Below the pieces are notes generated by a model. The model had not been told where the DNA came from and did no database searches. It worked only from the letters and a program-made list of their open reading frames with translations. Below, in pieces: positions 1 to 7,453 of a DNA stretch of 25,664 bases; position 1 is the stretch's first letter, and each line of letters opens with the position of its first letter. Origin of the DNA: Helicobacter sp. (lineage in GTDB: Bacteria > Campylobacterota > Campylobacteria > Campylobacterales > Helicobacteraceae); contig JARIAP010000002.1 in the NCBI GenBank assembly GCA_029257755.1, positions 1 through 25,664 on the forward strand, given 5' to 3'. Both the position numbers and the translations under genes were made by a program.

Positions 1-1201
1 AATTTCTGCTAATTCTGATGAAAATATTGGAAAACTAATTGCTAATGCAATGGATAAAGTTGGAAAAGATGGCGTTATAACAGTTGAAGAGGCAAAAGGC
101 ATTGAAGATGAACTAAGTATAGTTGAAGGTATGCAATTTGATAGGGGTTATTTAAGCCCATATTTTGTTACAAATGCAGACAAAATGAATACTGAACTTG
201 AAAACCCATACATTCTTATAACAGATAAAAAAATAACTTCTATGAAAGATATTCTTCCTATTTTAGAATCTACAATGAAAAGTGGGAGACCTCTTTTAAT
301 CATTGCAGAAGATTTAGAAGGGGAGGCTTTGACAACTTTAGTTGTAAATAAACTTCGTGGAGTTTTAAATGTAGCAGCAGTAAAAGCACCAGGGTTTGGA
401 GACAGAAGAAAAGAAATGTTAAGAGATATAGCAATTCTTACTGGTGGTGAAGTAATTAGCGAAGAAGTTGGGTTAATGCTTGAAAGCATTGACATGAATC
501 ATTTGGGACAAGCTAGTAGAATTGTAATTGACAAAGACAATACTACAATAGTAGATGGAAAGGGCAAGAAAAAAGCAGTAGATGAAAGAGTATCTCAAAT
601 TAGAACTCAAATTGAAACAACCACAAGTGATTATGATAAAGAAAAATTACAAGAAAGACTTGCAAAACTTTCTGGTGGTGTTGCTGTTATCAAAGTTGGT
701 GCTCCTAGTGAAGTGGAGATGAAAGAGAAAAAAGATAGAGTAGATGATGCATTATCGGCTACAAAAGCAGCTGTTGAAGAAGGTATTGTAATTGGTGGTG
801 GTGCAGCATTAATACATGCAGCAAATAAGGTAAATGCAAAAAACGCACATTTAAAAGGAGATGAAAATATAGGATTTGATATTATTCATCGTGCAATTAA
901 AGCACCTTTAGCACAAATTGCTACTAATGCAGGTTATGATTGTGGTGTTGTTATTAATGAAGTTAGCAAGTCAAAAGATTCTAAATTAGGATTTAATGCT
1001 AGTAATGGAGAATATGTAGATATGTTTAAAGCGGGTATAATTGACCCTTTAAAAGTTACTAGAGTTGCATTACAAAATGCTGTTTCTATATCAAGCCTAC
1101 TTCTTACAACAGAAGCAGCAATTACTGATATAAAAGAAGATAAACCAGCTCCTGCAATGCCAGACATGGGTGGAATGGGTGGTATGGGTGGAATGATGTA
1201 A
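1..1201 (+). CDS. groEL: Chaperonin GroEL, 3' part (5' end outside window)
   Basis: This is the 60-kDa chaperonin subunit, which forms double rings in the cytoplasm and folds proteins with ATP and GroES. The frame is open from base 2, giving about 399 codons, so roughly the first 145-150 residues of a normal ~545-residue protein are missing. The visible part starts at the [20 protein letters not shown] segment of the intermediate/apical region. It continues through [45 protein letters not shown] and [21 protein letters not shown] contains the Asp matching the E. coli ATPase Asp398. The end is the usual Gly-Met repeat tail ([10 protein letters not shown]). The ATG at base 50 is internal, not a start. 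groES is expected just upstream of the window. The sequence shows no frameshift or missing key segment. Confidence 0.98.
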   Translation, partial: ISANSDENIGKLIANAMDKVGKDGVITVEEAKGIEDELSIVEGMQFDRGYLSPYFVTNADKMNTELENPYILITDKKITSMKDILPILESTMKSGRPLLIIAEDLEGEALTTLVVNKLRGVLNVAAVKAPGFGDRRKEMLRDIAILTGGEVISEEVGLMLESIDMNHLGQASRIVIDKDNTTIVDGKGKKKAVDERVSQIRTQIETTTSDYDKEKLQERLAKLSGGVAVIKVGAPSEVEMKEKKDRVDDALSATKAAVEEGIVIGGGAALIHAANKVNAKNAHLKGDENIGFDIIHRAIKAPLAQIATNAGYDCGVVINEVSKSKDSKLGFNASNGEYVDMFKAGIIDPLKVTRVALQNAVSISSLLLTTEAAITDIKEDKPAPAMPDMGGMGGMGGMM

Positions 1202-1243
1202 AACACTTTACCCATATAACACTTAAATAAAATACAATAAAAT

Positions 1244-1281
1244 ATAAATCTATTTCTTATATAAAAAAGAAATTGATTTAT
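1244..1281 (+). terminator. Hairpin downstream of groEL, probable terminator
   Basis: A 15-bp inverted repeat with a single T-T mismatch lies 43 bases after the groEL stop. The left arm is 1244-1258 (ATAAATCTATTTCTT), the loop is 8 bases, and the right arm is 1267-1281 (AAGAAATTGATTTAT). It is almost pure A/T and has no clean U-tract afterwards, so it is not a textbook intrinsic terminator. Its position and long stem make it the best candidate for the end of the groESL transcript or a 3' stabilising structure. Confidence 0.45.
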
Positions 1282-1580
1282 AAAACAATTTTAATTTGTA
1301 ATTGCCACTTATAACACTAAATATTTACACCATAATTGCAATATTTGTTTAATAGTTAATATTTCATTATAAAGTTTTACTATTTAATGCTTGAAGTTAT
1401 ATTTTAATATAGTTTGCAAAATTTTCAAAATAATTAATAATATTTAAAATAATTGAAAAGTTAGATTCTAGATGCAAAACATGATAATTTTACAATCTAA
1501 TTGCAAATTAATATTTTTACATACTTATGAATTGCCATTTTGTGATAGAATCATAATTTAATTTTAATTAGAGTGTTTTT
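1282..1580. other. Intergenic region between groEL and hypC
   Basis: This A+T-rich stretch has no open frame of note on either strand. It holds one copy of the dispersed word TAGATTCTA (1462-1470) and, at its right end, the putative hypC promoter. I see no RNA gene. Confidence 0.5.
1543..1551 (+). promoter_or_regulatory. Putative extended -10 promoter of hypC
   Basis: The sequence TGATAGAAT has the form TGn plus a TATAAT-like hexamer (TAGAAT, 1546-1551). It lies about 30 bases before the hypC ATG, leaving a leader of roughly 20 bases. Helicobacter sigma-80 promoters rely mainly on the -10 element. The match is inferred from sequence only, and the hexamer also overlaps a copy of the abundant TAGAATC word, so it may be coincidental. 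Confidence 0.35.
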
Positions 1581-1850
1581 ATGTGTTTAGCAATTCCATC
1601 CAAAGTTATAAGTATTAATTTAGAAACAAATATGGCAACACTTGATACATTAGGCGTGAAACGCGAAGCAAGTTTAGATTTAATGCAAGATGATGTTGTT
1701 GTTGGTGATTTTGTTTTATTGCATGTTGGGTATATAATGGGAAAAATTGATGAAGAAGATGCAAAGGAAAGTTTAAAGTTATATGCTCAAATGGTAGAGG
1801 CAATAAAAGAAGAGGAAGAAGAACTTCAAAAAATAAATAATGCAAATTAG
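1581..1850 (+). CDS. hypC: [NiFe]-hydrogenase maturation chaperone HypC
   Basis: HypC/HupF family, 89 residues, the usual size. It opens with the diagnostic MCLAIPSKV; family knowledge says the cysteine at position 2 binds the Fe(CN)2CO precursor and the hydrogenase large subunit. The second family signature, HVGYIMGKID, matches the conserved H-x-G segment. HypC works with HypD in the cytoplasm to build the iron ligand sphere of the [NiFe] hydrogenase. The C-terminus carries a run of glutamates (EEEEE). The start is fixed by the MCLAIP motif although the ribosome-binding site is weak (GAGTG). hypB and hypD, often next to hypC, are not here; the neighbours are groEL and a small unknown ORF. 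Confidence 0.95.
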   Translation: MCLAIPSKVISINLETNMATLDTLGVKREASLDLMQDDVVVGDFVLLHVGYIMGKIDEEDAKESLKLYAQMVEAIKEEEEELQKINNAN

Positions 1851-1858
1851 GAATATTT

Positions 1859-2044
1859 ATGGAACAAGAAAATTTAGATATCACAAATTTAATGTATTAT
1901 GAGATAATATTAAATATTTCATGCAAAGAAAACTATTTGCAAGAAATTGTAATGCAAAATATAGCAGATATAATTTTAGAAAATGGTGATGCCATAGAAT
2001 TTATTGAAGACAATATGATTATATTTGAAAATCCAAAAGATTAA
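1859..2044 (+). CDS. Small acidic hypothetical protein downstream of hypC
   Basis: This 61-residue ORF begins 8 bases after the hypC stop; AGGA overlapping that stop can act as its ribosome-binding site, so it is probably translated in the same transcript. The protein is acidic, rich in Ile, Glu, Asn and Asp, with one cysteine (ISCKEN) and no signal peptide or membrane segment. The segment QNIADIILENGDAIEFIEDN looks amphipathic. I do not recognise a family. Its position suggests a link to hydrogenase maturation, but this rests on proximity alone. The alternative is a chance ORF in AT-rich DNA; codirectional spacing and lack of a competing frame make a real gene more likely than not. Confidence 0.6.
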   Translation: MEQENLDITNLMYYEIILNISCKENYLQEIVMQNIADIILENGDAIEFIEDNMIIFENPKD

Positions 2045-2401
2045 ATAACAATAAAATCCAAAAAATATTAAAAATTGTAATTTTAGCTTATAATAAATTA
2101 TTGTTAAAATCACAAAACAAACAAAAACTACATTAATTATGATAAAAAAATAATGAATTATTATATTAAATCAAATAATGTAAAAAATATTTAAATATAA
2201 TATAACAATAGGGGTTTATAAGTAATAATTCAACTTATGGATAAATCTTTAATCTTTTGTAAAATGAAATTATGGTAAAATACGATTACTTTATTAAATT
2301 AATATTGTGCTATGTTTTATATAACTATAGTTTTATATTGCAAAACATAATATATTAAAATCTAAAATTTATGCTTTGATATAAAACACATTAATAAAAA
2401 A

Positions 2402-2431
2402 TATTATGGTGATTCAAATCACTACATAATA
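2402..2431. promoter_or_regulatory. Palindrome upstream of the barrel protein gene, candidate operator
   Basis: TATTATG (2402-2408) and CATAATA (2425-2431) are perfect inverted repeats separated by 16 bases. Inside lies a second palindrome, GTGATT-CA-AATCAC (2409-2422). The whole forms 13 paired bases with a 2-base asymmetry. It sits about 30-60 bases upstream of the start expected from the -10 at 2450. Layout and half-site spacing resemble NikR-type operators (the E. coli NikR half-sites are also 16 apart), but the half-site sequence does not prove that assignment. Confidence 0.4.
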
Positions 2432-2449
2432 ATATAAAGATAAAAACTT

Positions 2450-2455
2450 TATAAT
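2450..2455 (+). promoter_or_regulatory. Putative -10 element (TATAAT) for the barrel protein gene
   Basis: A perfect TATAAT lies 75 bases before the ATG at 2531, downstream of the palindrome at 2402-2431. No -35 box is obvious, as is usual in Helicobacter. Confidence 0.35.
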
Positions 2456-2530
2456 TAAAGGGTTGTAAATAATACAAAAAGTAACTATTATTTATTAATG
2501 TAATAAATTTTAATAATATTTAGGCTTTAC

Positions 2531-3460
2531 ATGCAAAAATTTGTAATTTTATATCTTATTTTTTGTTTTTCTTTATTATGGTCCGCTCCGCTTTTACCAT
2601 TTATACAGGCAAAAGCAGATATAAATCAAGATAAAGTGGGTTGGGAAGTTGATTTAAATAGAATTGCATTAAATTTTTCACAATCATCATTAACAAATCA
2701 ATTGCCATATAAGGGATTTTCTGATAGCAACCTAAAAGGTAACTCTCAAATGGCATTGCAATTTTTTTTTACTTTAGATGGTAATTTGTATGCACCACGA
2801 TTTGTTGTGTTTAATTCAATTAATGCTGAATATGGCTTTACACAAATTAAGCAAAACGAAACAAAACTTATAACAAACAAAAATTTAGACAAACTATTGT
2901 TTTCAACAGATTATACACAAAGAATGTGGGATTTTGATTGGGGGTTTGAAACATTTGAAATGGGTCCATATATACGATCTTCATATCAAACAGAATTTAA
3001 TCCTACTCCAAAAATTGGAAGACGACATATAATAAACTATATGGTGGGTGCTAAATTATTTGATGGTAAATATATAAAAAGCTTATACTTTGATTTGTTT
3101 GGTGAACATGATTTCAACCCAAACACAAAACTTAATGGGATGGGAATAGAAATTGGAATCTCTCTTGAATATAAAATTAATAGTAGCATACGTTGGACAT
3201 ACACAATGAATCTTAAAAGGTATTTATTCAATGAAAAAACATCAAAAATTTTACCAAGCTATCAATTTTTATTAGAAACTAGAATTGAAGCAAAACTTTT
3301 TAAAAGCTTAAGTATATCACCATTATTAAGATATTATGTATTAAAGGCAGATGATATAAAAGAGTCAGCATCAAATCTACTCTTAGGGGTATCTCTAAAC
3401 TTTGGTAAAGTATTGTTGCCACCCAAACAAGCACTTAAAGAGCACGAGTTTTTATATTAA
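2531..3460 (+). CDS. Putative outer-membrane beta-barrel protein
   Basis: This 309-residue protein has a clear Sec signal peptide (MQKFVILYLIFCFSLLWSA, cleavage near residue 19). The mature part is rich in alternating hydrophobic/polar strands with many aromatic residues, e.g. RWTYTMNLKRYLF and ASNLLLGVSLNFGKVLL, which points to a small outer-membrane barrel. No specific family is recognised; related 'putative OMP' genes are common in Helicobacter. The ribosome-binding site is poor (AGG before CTTTACATG). The coding sequence holds a T9 run (2762-2770) encoding Phe-Phe-Phe, a possible slippage site. It stands alone behind a long regulated-looking leader and ends 74 bases before a small lipoprotein gene. 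Confidence 0.75.
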   Translation: MQKFVILYLIFCFSLLWSAPLLPFIQAKADINQDKVGWEVDLNRIALNFSQSSLTNQLPYKGFSDSNLKGNSQMALQFFFTLDGNLYAPRFVVFNSINAEYGFTQIKQNETKLITNKNLDKLLFSTDYTQRMWDFDWGFETFEMGPYIRSSYQTEFNPTPKIGRRHIINYMVGAKLFDGKYIKSLYFDLFGEHDFNPNTKLNGMGIEIGISLEYKINSSIRWTYTMNLKRYLFNEKTSKILPSYQFLLETRIEAKLFKSLSISPLLRYYVLKADDIKESASNLLLGVSLNFGKVLLPPKQALKEHEFLY

Positions 3461-3534
3461 AAATTCAATATTTTTATATTATCATGCAATATGGATTCAT
3501 TTTTGCTTGACATTTATTATTTATAGGAGTTAAG

Positions 3535-3705
3535 ATGAAAAAAGTGTCTTTAACAATGTGTATTATATGTATTATAAGTTTTAGTGCATGTTCTAGTAAA
3601 AAACCTAAAGCTTCTAGTGTATTTGTTAGCACAAAATGTGAAATGGTATGTAGCAATACAGAATGCAATCAAGTATGTGTTAGCGTAGATGGAACTTTAA
3701 AATAA
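3535..3705 (+). CDS. Small Cys-rich lipoprotein (56 aa)
   Basis: ATG at 3535 follows a strong AGGAG at 3525-3529. The 56-residue product has a lipoprotein signal peptide ending in the lipobox FSAC (Cys19), so about 38 residues would be lipid-anchored. The mature part has basic Lys residues after SS and then four regularly spaced cysteines at 35, 39, 44 and 48 (pattern C-x3-C-x4-C-x3-C). Such spacing suggests either two disulfides or metal binding in the periplasm; this is inference. I recognise no family. It is surrounded by an OMP gene upstream and panC downstream, all on the same strand with about 75-105-base gaps. Confidence 0.75.
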   Translation: MKKVSLTMCIICIISFSACSSKKPKASSVFVSTKCEMVCSNTECNQVCVSVDGTLK

Positions 3706-3811
3706 ATTGCAAATATTTCTTATATACCTAAAAATAACATTACAAAATACATTAATATATCAAATTGTATAAAAATTTAATATAGAATCTAAGTTTATTT
3801 TAGGAGAACAT

Positions 3812-4795
3812 ATGGGTTTAGAAGAAATATTAAATTATAAACAATTTAAACAAGTAAATAAACATAAAATGATTGTTGCAACAACAAAAGAAGAAATAAA
3901 AAAAGCAATATCAAAAAAACAAGAACAATATATAAAATACATAAACCAAAAACATCAAAATAAAGGCATACCTTGTGAGAATACAAGTAGTACAAAAAAC
4001 TCTAATAGTTTAATGCTTAAAAATATAAATATAGGGCTAATACCAACTATGGGTGCATTGCATAATGGACATAAAAGCCTTATAGAAGAAAGTATAAAGC
4101 AAAATATTATAAGTATTGTATCTATATTTGTAAATCCAACACAATTTGCACCAACAGAAGATCTAGATAAATACCCTCGCACATTAGATAGAGATTTAGA
4201 GTTATGCAATAATTTAGGAGTTGATATAGTATTTGCACCTACAAAAGAAATAATGTATGAAGATACAGATGAAGTTTCAATAGAGCCACCAAAGAAAACG
4301 GGATATATACTTGAAGGATATTATAGACCTACTCACTTTAAAGGTGTACTACAAATTGTATTAAAACTTTTTAATTTAATTATGCCAACAAATGCTTACT
4401 TTGGCAAAAAAGATGCACAACAACTGCTAATAATAAAACAAATGGTAAGGCACTTATTTATTCCAATAAAAATTATAGCAATGCCCATAGTAAGAGATAA
4501 TGATGGATTAGCATTAAGCTCACGCAATGTATATTTAAGCATTAAAGACAGAGAAAAGGCATTAGCAATACCAAAAACAATATATCATATAGAATCTCTA
4601 ATCAAACAACAAAATGAAACTGATATAAAAGTATTAAAAAAAGAAGCATTAAAAATTCTAAAAAATACGAATATAAACTATTTAGATTTTTATAAACATA
4701 ATTTAAGTATTGCTAAAGAAGCGAAAAATTGTATATTTTTACTTGCGGTTAAGGTTGGAAATATACGACTACTTGATAATCTTTGGATAGAATAA
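3812..4795 (+). CDS. panC: Pantothenate synthetase with N-terminal extension and insertion
   Basis: PanC condenses pantoate with beta-alanine using ATP to make pantothenate, the precursor of coenzyme A. Family motifs are clear: PTMGALHNGH (residues 78-87, the HxGH nucleotide site), FVNPTQF, YPRTLDRDLELC, YFGKKDAQQL, IVRDNDGLALSSRN (KMSKS-like site) and the closing VGNIRLLDNLWIE. The protein is 327 residues against the usual 270-285. The extra is about 19 residues before the normal start (Met20, MIVATTKEEI) and about 30 polar, Lys/Asn-rich residues between the first helix and PTMG. The start at 3812 is supported by AGGAG; Met20 has no Shine-Dalgarno. The catalytic segments look intact, so activity is expected. 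Confidence 0.95.
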   Translation: MGLEEILNYKQFKQVNKHKMIVATTKEEIKKAISKKQEQYIKYINQKHQNKGIPCENTSSTKNSNSLMLKNINIGLIPTMGALHNGHKSLIEESIKQNIISIVSIFVNPTQFAPTEDLDKYPRTLDRDLELCNNLGVDIVFAPTKEIMYEDTDEVSIEPPKKTGYILEGYYRPTHFKGVLQIVLKLFNLIMPTNAYFGKKDAQQLLIIKQMVRHLFIPIKIIAMPIVRDNDGLALSSRNVYLSIKDREKALAIPKTIYHIESLIKQQNETDIKVLKKEALKILKNTNINYLDFYKHNLSIAKEAKNCIFLLAVKVGNIRLLDNLWIE

Positions 4796-4851
4796 CAAGA
4801 TTTATGTAAATTTATTTATAAAAATTTGTGCTTAACATTATAAGGATATTA

Positions 4852-6135
4852 ATGCGTTTTTTTATATTTTTATTGTTTCTATCAAGCCTTGCCTTTGGTA
4901 AATATAAAACACTTGATTCCGCTCTTCTTAATGGGACGAAACAAGTTGATGTTGTATTGTATGGAGACTATATATCAAGCAATGGTGCTAATGGGTTTTA
5001 CACAAATAACTTATATAATTCTAATAAACTTTTGGGTAATGCTGGATTTATTAATGCTTCTATAGGATTAGGATATACAACTGGATTTTATTATAACATT
5101 AGAGCTGCAATATCATTTAGAGCCGCACAAACATTATTAAATTATAACTATGGATCAAAAAAAGACTTTTATGGGAATATAGAAAATAATGTTGTAGGAG
5201 ATAGTAGCGTTGCCTTAGGAGAATCTTTTGTTGAATATTTTGATGGTGATACCGCTATAAAAGCAGGTAGATTTCAACCAATAAATGAATGGATAAATCA
5301 TTTAATAGATGGTATATGGGTAAGGAATGGTAGCTTTAGAAATCTTATAATTGAATCTATATGGGCGTATAAATATGGTAGAGTAAATTATTATGAAATG
5401 ACACAATTTAATCAATTAGACAAAACCGGATGGTTTAATATCGGCTTAAAATATTATCTATCTAAGGAACAAAAAGATATTAAAAACACGATATTTATTA
5501 ATGGATTTAGCACTTTTATACCCGGAGTTTTTGTTACTGCTGGTGCTAGATTTCATTGGGCAAATAGATTTAATGGTGGTAATTTATGGTGGTTTGGGAT
5601 TGATGTGGGTATTGCTGGGAGTTTCGAAAATCATAAAAATATACATTCCTTTAGAGATAATACATTCTTATTTGATTCTAAATTTACAATAGGATACAAA
5701 AATATTGATGTTATGGTGGGCTATCTAACAAATGGTAATGCTGGTATGGGTAGTCTAGGTGTTTTAGGTGTTGGAAATGGAACGCAAGTTGATCTATCTA
5801 GCTCATTTTACACAAACATACAGCCTTTTTTTGTATGGGGTGGTAGAGCAATCAAAATGGGTAAAAACGCACATTTAATTTATGCCGCTTCTAGGATAGG
5901 AATATTAGACAATAAACTTAATATGTATTTTGTTTATGGTGCTACATTTTTTAATGGCACACAATATTATGGCGGAAATAAAACTGGACTAATACAAAAT
6001 GAATTAAATGCCATGCTTGAATTTGGAATCACACAAACATTAAGCTCTATAATTCATATTAGTAATACACATTTTGGTGGATCAAATCTACCAAATACCT
6101 TTGAAATAAATGGTGGATTTAGATTTATGTTTTAA
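4852..6135 (+). CDS. Opr-type outer-membrane porin
   Basis: A 427-residue protein with a signal peptide (MRFFIFLLFLSSLAFG, cleavage near residue 16) and a C-terminal phenylalanine (GGFRFMF), the classic end of outer-membrane barrels. The body has many amphipathic strands with aromatic girdles, e.g. YYGGNKTGL, GGNLWWFGIDVGIAG. The layout FVEYFDGDTAIKAGRFQP followed by HLIDGIWVRNG resembles the Campylobacterota Opr (OprD-like) porin family, where the first segment is the 'GR' strand. A longer frame opens with GTG at 4828, but ATG 4852 has AAGGAT at the right distance and starts directly at the signal peptide. It likely passes small solutes; the substrate is unknown. The 56-base gap to panC leaves room for its own promoter or cotranscription. 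Confidence 0.85.
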   Translation: MRFFIFLLFLSSLAFGKYKTLDSALLNGTKQVDVVLYGDYISSNGANGFYTNNLYNSNKLLGNAGFINASIGLGYTTGFYYNIRAAISFRAAQTLLNYNYGSKKDFYGNIENNVVGDSSVALGESFVEYFDGDTAIKAGRFQPINEWINHLIDGIWVRNGSFRNLIIESIWAYKYGRVNYYEMTQFNQLDKTGWFNIGLKYYLSKEQKDIKNTIFINGFSTFIPGVFVTAGARFHWANRFNGGNLWWFGIDVGIAGSFENHKNIHSFRDNTFLFDSKFTIGYKNIDVMVGYLTNGNAGMGSLGVLGVGNGTQVDLSSSFYTNIQPFFVWGGRAIKMGKNAHLIYAASRIGILDNKLNMYFVYGATFFNGTQYYGGNKTGLIQNELNAMLEFGITQTLSSIIHISNTHFGGSNLPNTFEINGGFRFMF

Positions 6136-6179
6136 TTTATAAATTTTTAACATAAATCATATCTATTCAAAGAAATAAG

Positions 6180-6185
6180 TATAAT
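6180..6185 (+). promoter_or_regulatory. Putative -10 element of the fucosyltransferase gene
   Basis: A perfect TATAAT lies 63 bases before the ATG at 6248, in the gap between the porin and the fucosyltransferase. A transcript from here would have a leader of about 55 bases. Confidence 0.35.
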
Positions 6186-6247
6186 TTTATTAAGGAAATT
6201 AAATTTTTGGGATTTATATATGTTTTATTTAAATTAAAGGATATTAA

Positions 6248-7249
6248 ATGATAGTTAAATTAATAGGTGGTTTAGGAAATCAAATGTTTCAATATGCCTT
6301 TACTAAATCTTTAGAATCTAAGGGTTTTGAAGTTTTGCTTGATGCTAGTTTATATGCCAATAATACAATGTATAAAAGCGATATTAATGGGGTGGGGGGG
6401 GTAGTATCCACTCATACTAGTATTCGTAATTTAGAAATAATTGACTTTAATATTTCACTGCCTATCATAAATGATTTTAATTTTAATGAATATTTATTGC
6501 AATACAAAAAATTAAACAAACAAAATATATTTTATAGAATCTATAAAAATTTTATACCAGAAAAAATACAGAAAAAAAGAAAACAAATTTATTTTATTGA
6601 AGATATAGATTTTTTACAAAAATTTAGCAATATTAAAGAATTTAATCCATATTCTTATTTTGAAGGTTATTTTCAAAATATTATATATTTTAAAAATATA
6701 GAAGATATTATTAAAAAAGATTTTACACTCAAAAAACCATTATCAATCAATAACGCTAAGATAAAAGATAATATTATAAATACTAAAAATTCTGTATTCT
6801 TACATATTAGAAGAGGGGATTATTTAGCACATAATTCTATACATATTAATCTAGGTGCAACATATTATAATAACGCATTAAAAATTATTAAACAAAAATT
6901 AAGTGAGCCTTATATTTTTATATTTAGTAATGATATTAAATGGTGTAAAGATAATTTTTTACATTATATTAATGATGATATTAAAAAAAATATGAAATTT
7001 GATTTTATAGATGAAAATAATGAAGGCAATGCAATAGAAGAGATGGAATTAATGAGATCTTGCAAACATGCTATTATGGCTAATTCTACATTTAGCTTTT
7101 GGGCTGCGTATTTAATTGATAATGTAGATAAAATTGTTATTATGCCATCACAAATATTATATAATAGCAATTTGTTTATAATAGAAAATATACGCTTAAA
7201 AGATTGGATAGTAATTGATCATATTTGTGGAGATGTTAAATATCAGTAA
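6248..7249 (+). CDS. futC: Alpha-1,2-fucosyltransferase (GT11), poly-G phase-variable
   Basis: GT11-family enzyme transferring fucose from GDP-fucose to galactose, the last step making H-type 1/Lewis b/Lewis y-like antigens on lipopolysaccharide. Signatures: IGGLGNQMFQYAF at the N-terminus, the GDP-fucose motif HIRRGDY (residues 186-192), a YFEGYFQN segment, ANSTFSFWAAYLID and a closing region as in H. pylori FutC. At 333 residues it is slightly longer than H. pylori FutC (~300). Ribosome-binding site AAAGGATATTAAATG. A G8 tract (6394-6401) preceded by GGGGT lies at codons 49-52. As written the frame is ON; loss of one G gives TAG directly after the tract, gain of one G gives TAG after six further codons. 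The symbol is by homology to H. pylori; linkage specificity is inferred. Confidence 0.93.
   Translation: MIVKLIGGLGNQMFQYAFTKSLESKGFEVLLDASLYANNTMYKSDINGVGGVVSTHTSIRNLEIIDFNISLPIINDFNFNEYLLQYKKLNKQNIFYRIYKNFIPEKIQKKRKQIYFIEDIDFLQKFSNIKEFNPYSYFEGYFQNIIYFKNIEDIIKKDFTLKKPLSINNAKIKDNIINTKNSVFLHIRRGDYLAHNSIHINLGATYYNNALKIIKQKLSEPYIFIFSNDIKWCKDNFLHYINDDIKKNMKFDFIDENNEGNAIEEMELMRSCKHAIMANSTFSFWAAYLIDNVDKIVIMPSQILYNSNLFIIENIRLKDWIVIDHICGDVKYQ
6394..6401 (+). repeat. G8 homopolymer (contingency locus) in futC
   Basis: Eight consecutive G, with GGGG just before at 6389-6392, in a genome where G is roughly one base in seven. Slipped-strand mispairing at poly-G/C tracts is a well-known ON/OFF switch in Helicobacter and Campylobacter surface glycosylation genes. 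Confidence 0.85.
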
Positions 7250-7453
7250 AATGTATAAAAAAGTATCAAAAAAATCACAAAAACCTATAATATACATGTT
7301 ATAAAAAATAAGCATAACTCACTAAACATTTAAAAATACACCATCAAATTATCCAAGAGAGTATAGCTATAATAGCATTTATAATGCGAAGTTAAAAGAT
7401 AAAAGACTAGATTCTATGAATCAAAAAGCTTTAAATAATTAAGTCATAAACAA

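Larger units (their letters stand above)
2045..2530. other. 486-bp non-coding region with inverted repeats
   Basis: No convincing ORF on either strand. Structure seen: an 8-bp inverted repeat TATGTTTT (2311-2318) / AAAACATA (2342-2349) with inner pairing; a possible promoter TGGTAAAAT (2273-2281) just before it; an imperfect 13-bp palindrome at 2402-2431; and TATAAT at 2450-2455 ahead of the next gene. The first two together could be a small RNA, but nothing matches a known family. Confidence 0.45.

Noticed and set aside
934..1215. 93-codon ORF antisense to groEL
   Set aside because: Mirror of the Gly-Met tail and preceding groEL codons; Pro-rich product is an artefact.
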